From Ligustrum vulgare (lineage: Eukaryota > Streptophyta > Magnoliopsida > Lamiales > Oleaceae): a DNA stretch of 64,000 nucleotides. The notes beneath the pieces are model-generated. The model was not told where the DNA came from. It ran no database searches and was given only the letters and a program-made list of their open reading frames with translations. Each line of letters begins with the position of its first letter. Positions within the stretch are counted from its first letter, which is position 1. The DNA is taken from contig OY743171.1 of assembly GCA_963555705.1 (NCBI GenBank), positions 21,451,352 to 21,515,351 on the forward strand. Direction: 5' to 3'. The position numbers and the translations under genes were made by a program. Positions 58,708-64,000 of this stretch are shown in pieces.

Positions 58708-59149
58708 TCCAAATCAATAGAAACAGGGTCACATTAAGGTACATCAATAGAGGAAATTTTATTACACAAACAATCTTCAGGTCACACATCAGTGTATTAC
58801 ACAAACCAAGAGAATCACGCCTATTGAGCAGTTTGATACTTGAAAGCCAAGCTAAACATATTTTTTAATCTAATTTGTTTAATCACTGACATAGAAAGTA
58901 AATGACCAGGTTTGACAAAAAACTAATTTTCTTATAACTATAAGTTGAGGGACACTGATTATGTAAACCAAAATCTACACAGTGTGTGCCCCCCAAGTTC
59001 TACACTGCGGGATTCAATATGTCTTATAAGATGCAGTTTTACATATTAAAAATCTCTGCAGCATGCCTTTAGAATGCAAAATCAAACTTTGCCATCAAAA
59101 TTAGATTAAGGTCACCACCATTAAATACCAATAAGCTTTCACATCACAT
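58708..59149. other. Intron of the Ulp1 gene, left part
   Basis: No coding sequence. Contains the first reverse-oriented motif copies (GGGTCACATT at 58727, CAGGTCACAC at 58779), where the orientation of the TGTGACCT motif switches. Confidence 0.6.
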
Positions 59150-59936
59150 GATGTGATCCGGACCCTCGACAATCGGAGTCATAGCAGGCTTGACGGGAAA
59201 ATTTAAATATTCAAGCCAAAACAAGAATTCAGCAGGTTCGACGAGCTTTGAAGATCAAACCGTGTCGAAAGGAACCAAAAATTATGCAGAAGTGCTTTCA
59301 CGGCCGTAACCAACATATGTCACGGCCGTAACCTTCCCTCGGATTAAAATGCAGAATTTCAAGATTTTTGATTTACGGCCGTAAATAAGGGATCACGGCC
59401 GTAACCTTAACCAGAAACACACTTACGGCCGTAAGTGTCATCTTTACGGCCGTAACAGATTAACGGATCAGATTTTTTTCAGATTTCGCATTATTTTATT
59501 TCCTTATCAGTTTTAGCTATTTTAGGTTAGTTAGAATTATATTTTGAGTAAATTAGCGATTAGGGTTTTATTTTGCTTATTTATACGCCTTTTTGATTCA
59601 TTGTAAAAAAGACTTTGATGATTAAATAAAACTGAGATTGAATGTTTTTCAATTGTTTAATATGTATATTCACATTACAAACTCAAACTTATCAAGATTG
59701 ATTATCTTGTGGCGTTAATCCCGAATTTATCAAATATTCGCGAGAATATTTGTGGCGTTCAAATCAGAGACTTATCAAGGAGATTGGGCAAATCCTTGTG
59801 GTGTTTCGAAAGTCGTGGTTCTTTATTCCGCATCGTCGAGCCATCGCGTCGTGAATATCGGGTCATGATTCATCCGTCCAACCACAACCTGAGTTCGGAA
59901 CTTTTCGGCGTTTCTTCCGCGCTTCGAACCTCATCA
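59150..59936 (+). repeat. 5' LTR
   Basis: 787 bp. The U3 half carries six ACGGCCGT palindromes as three pairs (59300/59322, 59375/59395, 59425/59446; spacings 22, 20 and 21 bp). A TATA-like CTTATTTATACG lies at about 59575-59586, with GATTAAATAAAACTG (AATAAA) about 50 bp later. An ORF at 59709-59960 running through the LTR end is not credible. Confidence 0.93.
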
Positions 59937-59938
59937 TT

Positions 59939-59950
59939 TGGTATCAGAGC
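59939..59950 (+). promoter_or_regulatory. tRNA-Met primer-binding site of the LTR element
   Basis: TGGTATCAGAGC, two bases after the LTR end, matches the complement of initiator tRNA-Met. Confidence 0.9.
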
Positions 59951-60199
59951 TGGACTCTGAATTCAGGTTTTTCTATCCAGTTTGATTTTTATGTTTATCA
60001 TCGAGTCCCATAAAAAGCATCCATATCTTGTTGTTAAGTCTTTCTTTTCTTGATTTTCTTGTTCTTCGTGCCAGTAAATTTTTTCTTTTTTTGATCCATA
60101 TAAAAATCCAACAAAATTCAAAAGTGTTTGTTTTGCTTAATTCTTATCCGAATTAAGTTCCGTTTCTTTTCTTGTGTTCGTTGTCGAATTTTCGGATTT

Positions 60200-60257
60200 A
60201 TAAAAAAAAAAAAAAAAATTATTTTTTTTATTATTTTATTTATTCCGAAAATTCATC

Positions 60258-60292
<35 letters not shown>
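60200..60292. repeat. Homopolymer A runs in the leader of the LTR element
   Basis: An ~18-base A run near 60200 and a 33-base A run at 60260-60292 flank a T-rich stretch. They lie between the primer-binding site and the ORF, and may vary in length between copies. Confidence 0.9.
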
Positions 60293-60295
<3 letters not shown>

Positions 60296-60378
60296 TCCAT
60301 TCAAAAACCACTTTCTTGAATTTCTTGATCCTTTGTTTTCATTATTCTTTTTTTGTATCCTTCCACATAAATTTTACA

Positions 60379-61374
60379 ATGTCCAATTCCCATGAAAACG
60401 CCAAAGATCGTATGTGGAGATTTTTGAATGAAGCTTTGGTTAGGTTGGATAAATTAGATGAAAGGGAAGGGAAATTGAAAAATGGGCGATCTCAAGCAAA
60501 TCGTAGCGATTATAGGCGTGATCCTAAACCTAGGGATGGAATCGGGGTTAAGAGAGGAGCTGAGATTGATCCAAAAGCAATTTTGAAAATTCAAAAAGAA
60601 ATTTATGAGGAAAGATTGAGGTGTGAACGGGAGGCAGAAAGAAAATATTTGGCTAAATTGCGAAAAAAGGAGGAGAAACGAAAGGCGGTGATTAAATGGT
60701 TAGAGGAGAGTGAAATACATGTTATGGTTGAGCCTCGGGATATGAATGTTGAAAAGAAGGAGGGAGGCTTGAAACATGAATTAGAAATAGTTGAAGAGAC
60801 CCCGAACTTTGTGGTAGGAGTTGAAAACGTGGAGTTAGGTGAACAAACTCCAAAATATGATGAGGAATTAGAAGTTGGGGTAGAAGTTCAAATTTTGAGC
60901 TTTGAATTGGAAGATCCACATTTTGGTAGTGATGAGATAGTACATGAACATGGTGATTCAAATGTGGAGGTCGGAGATGTGGTTGAGTTTGAAGATAAAA
61001 AAATCGAACAAGAAATTGCAAAGGAGGAAAGAGGCGAAGAGAAGAGCCTCGTGGTTCAAGAAGTGGAGTTGGTGGTGGTTTGTCATGAATACAAGGATCC
61101 ATACCTTGTACCTCATAAAGCTAACATGTCCCTCCCCATTTTGTTTAAATCTTTTTTGCAGGTTAATTATGACTGGAAGCTTCAACCACACTACGAATGG
61201 CAATGGAAGTTCAAGCTCCATCTCTTCCGTGTTAGCAAATCAAAGGATTCCAATTTATTGAACTCATGGCATGGAAGCAGAAATTTTCCGTTTGATCCAG
61301 GAGGTGAAGTGGAACACCAGGAACAAAGCTATGATTCGGGACGAATCATTCTAAAGAAGGGGGGTATGATGTGA
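60379..61374 (+). CDS. Intact ORF of the LTR element, unknown protein (331 aa)
   Basis: Likely start MSNSHENAKDRMWRFLNEAL (ATG 60379; the frame is open upstream to 60316). The N-terminal third is strongly charged and helical (EIYEERLRCEREAERKYLAK), probably coiled coil. The middle is acidic and Val/Glu-rich. The C-terminus is Trp/Phe-rich (YDWKLQPHYEWQWKFKLHLF) and ends RIILKKGGMM. The last codons are the polypurine tract, and the TGA stop (61372-61374) lies inside the 3' LTR, so the tract is under both coding and priming constraint. No gag, protease or known domain was recognised. It might be a highly diverged structural protein or a captured sequence. Confidence 0.7.
   Translation: MSNSHENAKDRMWRFLNEALVRLDKLDEREGKLKNGRSQANRSDYRRDPKPRDGIGVKRGAEIDPKAILKIQKEIYEERLRCEREAERKYLAKLRKKEEKRKAVIKWLEESEIHVMVEPRDMNVEKKEGGLKHELEIVEETPNFVVGVENVELGEQTPKYDEELEVGVEVQILSFELEDPHFGSDEIVHEHGDSNVEVGDVVEFEDKKIEQEIAKEERGEEKSLVVQEVELVVVCHEYKDPYLVPHKANMSLPILFKSFLQVNYDWKLQPHYEWQWKFKLHLFRVSKSKDSNLLNSWHGSRNFPFDPGGEVEHQEQSYDSGRIILKKGGMM
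61353..61364 (+). promoter_or_regulatory. Polypurine tract
   Basis: AAAGAAGGGGGG just before the 3' LTR (61367), the plus-strand primer site. It also encodes the last Lys-Lys-Gly-Gly of the ORF. Confidence 0.9.
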
Positions 61375-62154
61375 TCCGAACCCTCGACAATCGGAGTCAT
61401 AGCAGGCTTGACGGGAAAATTTAAATATTCAAGCCAAAACAAGAATTCAGCAGGTTCGACGAGCTTTGAAGATCAAACCGTGTCGAAAGGAACCAAAAAT
61501 TATGCAGAAGTGCTTTCACGGCCGTAACCAACATATGTCACGGCCGTAACCTTCCCTCGGATTAAAATGCAGAATTTCAAGATTTTTGATTTACGGCCGT
61601 AAATAAGGGATCACGGCCGTAACCTTAACCAGAAACACACTTACGGCCGTAAGTGTCATCTTTACGGCCGTAACAGATTAACGGATCAGATTTTTTCCAG
61701 ATTTCGCATTATTTTATTTCCTTATCAGTTTTAGCTATTTTAGGTTAGTTAGAATTATATTTTGAGTAAATTAGCGATTAGGGTTTTATTTTGCTTATTT
61801 ATACGCCTTTTTGATTCATTGTAAAAAAGACTTTGATGATTAAATAAAACAGAGATTGAATGTTTTTCAATTGTTTAATGTGTAGATTCACATTACAAAC
61901 TCAAACTTATCAAGATTGATTATCTTGTGGCGTTAATCCCGAATTTATCAAATATTCGCGATAATATTTGTGGCGTTCAAATCAGAGACTTATCAAGGAG
62001 ATTGGGCAAATCCTTGTGGTGTTTCGAAAGTCGTGGTTCTTTATTCCGCATCGTCGAGCCATCGCGTCGTGAATATCGGGTCATGATTCATCCGTCCAAC
62101 CACAACCTGAGTTCGGAACTTTCCGGCGTTTCTTCCGCGCTTCGAACCTCATCA
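61367..62154 (+). repeat. 3' LTR
   Basis: 788 bp, nearly identical to the 5' LTR. Differences include GATCCGGACC versus GATCCGAACC, AAAACTGAG versus AAAACAGAG and CTTTTCGG versus CTTTCCGG. All six ACGGCCGT sites are conserved. Confidence 0.93.
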
Positions 62155-62159
62155 TCACA

Positions 62160-63080
62160 TCTTTGGAATACAGAGGTCACATACAATGAATCAATACCCA
62201 AAGTTTGTTTCAGGTCACATACATGAGAATACTGAAATCACATACAATACACAGAGTTGTCTCGAGGTCAATGTCAACAGACCATCTCCATACTAGTGAC
62301 ATAAACAAGTTCACATTCAATATCCTACGTCACATATGGTACCTAGGTCACAAAGAATAAATCAATACTCAAACAAGGAAACAATACCCAAAGTTGGTTT
62401 CAGGTCACATACATGAGAATACTGAAATCACATACAATACTCAAAGTTGGTTCAAGGTCAATGTCAGCAGAACATCTCTATACTGGTGAAATTGACAATC
62501 AATACCCTAGGTCACATATGATAGTACTTGAATGGAAATTTTCTCTTACATAATATATGGAAAATCTTAGAACTATATATAATATTCCTGGAGCTATTTT
62601 GGTGCAAATTGTTTGATCCTAGACTGCTACTGGTGAAATTGTATATCTGCAATTTGATGCATCACCGAGCCAGAGTGGATTTGAGGCTAATTTAAAGTCT
62701 TGTTATCTCTAGATAAAGTATTCACTGGCTGTGATTTTTTTCAGTCTCTTTACATAGCCTTGGGTATTACAGGTCTTGAAAATATGGGGACATACATTAG
62801 GTCACACATGATAGCTCCAAGTTCACATTCAATACTCTAGGTCACAATGGAAATCTAGGTCACAATGACTAAATCAGTACCCAAACAATGAAACAATACC
62901 CAAACTTGATTTCAGGTCACATCTCTAATATGGTGAAATACCCAAATTCAAAATCAATACCATAGGTCACATTTGATGCCTAGGTCACAACGAATAAATC
63001 AATACCCATATTTAAATAGCCAAAATCACATACAATACCTTAGGTCACAAGTGATATCTAGGTCACATTGAATAAATTAT
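62160..63080 (-). repeat. Reverse-oriented TGTGACCT motif block in the Ulp1 intron
   Basis: At least a dozen copies of (C/T)AGGTCACA occur (for example 62176, 62211, 62347, 62400, 62510, 62801, 62840, 62857, 62914, 62963, 62983, 63042 and 63058). Many lie next to AATCAATACCCAAA or CAATACC words, and larger blocks are duplicated (62211-62245 versus 62400-62435). They point opposite to the array at 53.6-54.6 kb. Confidence 0.85.
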
Positions 63081-63440
63081 CATCTACATTACTTTATTCC
63101 TCCAAAAATATAAGTTACAGCAACCGAAGATTTCGAAATACCTGATTTGAATCATATGATTGACGAGTTCCAGGAGTCGTCGTGATATTCGCCTTGCTCT
63201 TCCCCTTTCCAGATTCTCTTTTCCTTTTTTTGCTACCGGACTCATTCTGGTCAGCATTCATGCCTTTCACCATTATCAACCCGCTATTTTTCTTCAATGA
63301 TGGTTGGAAATATGAGGTTGCGGTGAGCGAGTGTTGCTGGAAATTCGGATTTAGGAGTTCCGGGTTGCGACAATGTTGCTCGTGATTGAGTTTGGGTTTA
63401 GGGTTTTGGGATGTTGCTTTTGATTGAGCCTAAATGTTCG

Positions 63441-64000
63441 GTATTTAAGTATTAGATTGGATAATTTTGATTTGATGAACGTGTATATTTCAATTGCGGA
63501 TATTTAGGGGAGTCAGTTACAAAATTGGCGCTATGCATTTTAAATTATAATACTGTATTAATTTAATATTATTTTAAATATTTATTTATGACCTGAAATG
63601 TGAATATATTAAACTTTGTTCTTATATTTGAATTTCAATCCTTTAAAACCGTTTTTCCTGTAATTTCCACAAAATTTTACCCATTTTGTGAAGACCCAAT
63701 TTTTTTCATATATTATTTTTCTATTATCCCCAACTGGACACATAAAAGATGAATGTATAATGCTTATACACACACACACACAAACAGGCTAGCCCTTGTC
63801 ACGTGCCATGCATGTAGTATTTTAATGATGATGTATGTAATGTAACCTTAATAAACCCCACTTCTTCAATCTATTTACAAATCAATTTATAAATAATATA
63901 ATTTTTCAAATTGATTTTTTACTACACACATTTTTTCATATCATTTTTCAACAATCTACCGCCGAACAAGCCCTAGTCAAAGCAGCACAAACATTTTTTA
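63441..64000. other. Right-edge AT-rich DNA
   Basis: No gene is visible. Contains a short CA repeat (63770-63783) and a dispersed repeat copy at the end. Confidence 0.6.
63857..63970. repeat. Dispersed AT-rich repeat, copy
   Basis: Contains TTACAAATCAATTTATAAAT, TTTTTCAAATTGATTTTTTA and a CGCCGAACAAGCCC end. The middle part of the family is missing. Confidence 0.5.

Larger units (their letters stand above)
59150..62154 (+). mobile_element. Young non-autonomous LTR retrotransposon with a single novel ORF
   Basis: LTRs at 59150-59936 and 61367-62154 begin TGATGTGATCC and end CCTCATCA. They differ at only a few positions (about 1%). Perfect 5-bp target duplications TCACA lie at 59145-59149 and 62155-62159. 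A tRNA-Met primer-binding site, a polypurine tract and one ORF are present, and no protease, RT or integrase. This is a LARD- or TRIM-like element that must use another element's enzymes. High LTR identity means recent insertion. Confidence 0.93.
54760..63297 (-). pseudogene. DUF1985 / Ulp1-like (C48) protease gene of the MULE, multi-exon and broken
   Basis: Exon 1 (63297 to about 63144) encodes a basic, NLS-like SKKRKRESGKGKSK and ends at CAAATCAG/GTATTT. The first intron carries the LTR element and motif repeats. The next exon (~58707-57845) is a DUF1985 domain (SYFFDCHELVLQPQLLHFFL, EMWFLIAGRYVGFALLEFTL). Acidic/linker exons follow at 57310-56950, with a coiled coil at 56870-56556, then 56403-56169 and 56071-55856. 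The protease part (55540-54760) has HWMLANLN (His) and DCGIFVIKYAQYVL (Cys). The Asp position reads LILNSCS, so Asn may replace the catalytic Asp. In-frame stops occur near 56738, 55110 and 55034, so the gene is dead. Ulp1 enzymes remove SUMO. Confidence 0.75.
50293..63440. mobile_element. Mutator-like element (MULE) with transposase, DUF1985/Ulp1 gene and TGTGACCT repeats
   Basis: A MuDR-type transposase gene (plus) and a multi-exon DUF1985/Ulp1-protease gene (minus) converge. Copies of TGTGACCT occur in the non-coding parts from about 50485 to 63070. They lie mainly in plus orientation left of ~58.7 kb and, with few exceptions, in minus orientation (AGGTCACA) right of it. Ulp1-carrying MULEs such as Kaonashi in Arabidopsis and CUMULE in melon are known. 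No convincing long TIR or 9-bp TSD was found, so the ends are approximate and it may be a TIR-less type. A 3-kb LTR element is nested at 59150-62154. Confidence 0.75.

Noticed and set aside
59709..59960. 83-codon ORF (and its twin at 61927-62226) in the LTRs
   Set aside because: It spans the R/U5 part and runs past the LTR end into different sequence; no domain.
60722..61221. Overlapping ORFs opposite and in other frames of the LTR-element ORF
   Set aside because: Shadows of the 331-residue ORF; shorter and with atypical composition.

Overview
The window is nuclear DNA of a flowering plant, most likely a eudicot. Two ordinary plant genes sit at the left edge. The rest is AT-rich intergenic DNA packed with nested plant transposons and endogenous plant pararetroviruses. 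I saw no bacterial-style operons, rRNA genes, tRNA genes or CRISPR arrays.

Layout. 1-270 is the 3' end of an NPF (NRT1/PTR) transporter gene. 1813-3462 (minus) is an intact single-exon OCTOPUS-like (DUF740) gene, the only complete host gene. 3.6-9.6 kb holds an inverted-repeat element, a Helitron end and a coding Helitron remnant with a hAT-type MITE inside it. 9.7-11.1 kb is a tandem array built on GTCACA plus an AATTACAAATTT block. 13.2-22.3 kb (minus) is a nearly genome-length, decayed endogenous caulimovirid: coat protein, movement protein, protease, RT, RNase H, then a transactivator-like ORF. It carries a 726-bp Helitron. 24.3-28.7 kb is a second, different endogenous caulimovirid, rearranged head to head into an inverted repeat with 1.5-kb arms. 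28.7-35 kb is Helitron debris and AT-rich DNA. 35.0-38.4 kb is a 5'-truncated L1-type LINE carrying a 157-bp hAT MITE. 39.7-47.5 kb is an Athila-like Ty3 element without RT or integrase. Its gag is split by a 1.1-kb palindrome made of two inverted LTR-like promoter halves with a perfect 5-bp target duplication. 48.3-49.7 kb has a gag fragment, a hairpin and a tRNA-derived SINE. About 50.3-63.4 kb is a large Mutator-like element (MULE). Its transposase (plus strand) and its DUF1985/Ulp1-protease gene (minus strand) converge on an array of TGTGACCT-type repeats. A young non-autonomous LTR retrotransposon (59150-62154; LTRs about 99% alike, TSD TCACA) sits in the first intron of the Ulp1 gene.

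Function. Apart from the two host genes, nearly every coding region is broken by stops or frameshifts. The most system-like unit is the MULE: it combines a transposase, a DUF1985/SUMO-protease-type protein and dozens of copies of one short motif confined to its non-coding parts, reminiscent of the VANDAL anti-silencing elements of Arabidopsis. A second recurring theme is a pair of ACGGCCGT palindromes spaced 20-22 bp, repeated three or four times in the promoter half of two related LTR families.

Coordinates of ORFs, LTRs and target duplications were read from the sequence. Boundaries of degenerate repeats are approximate. No alignment or database search was run.
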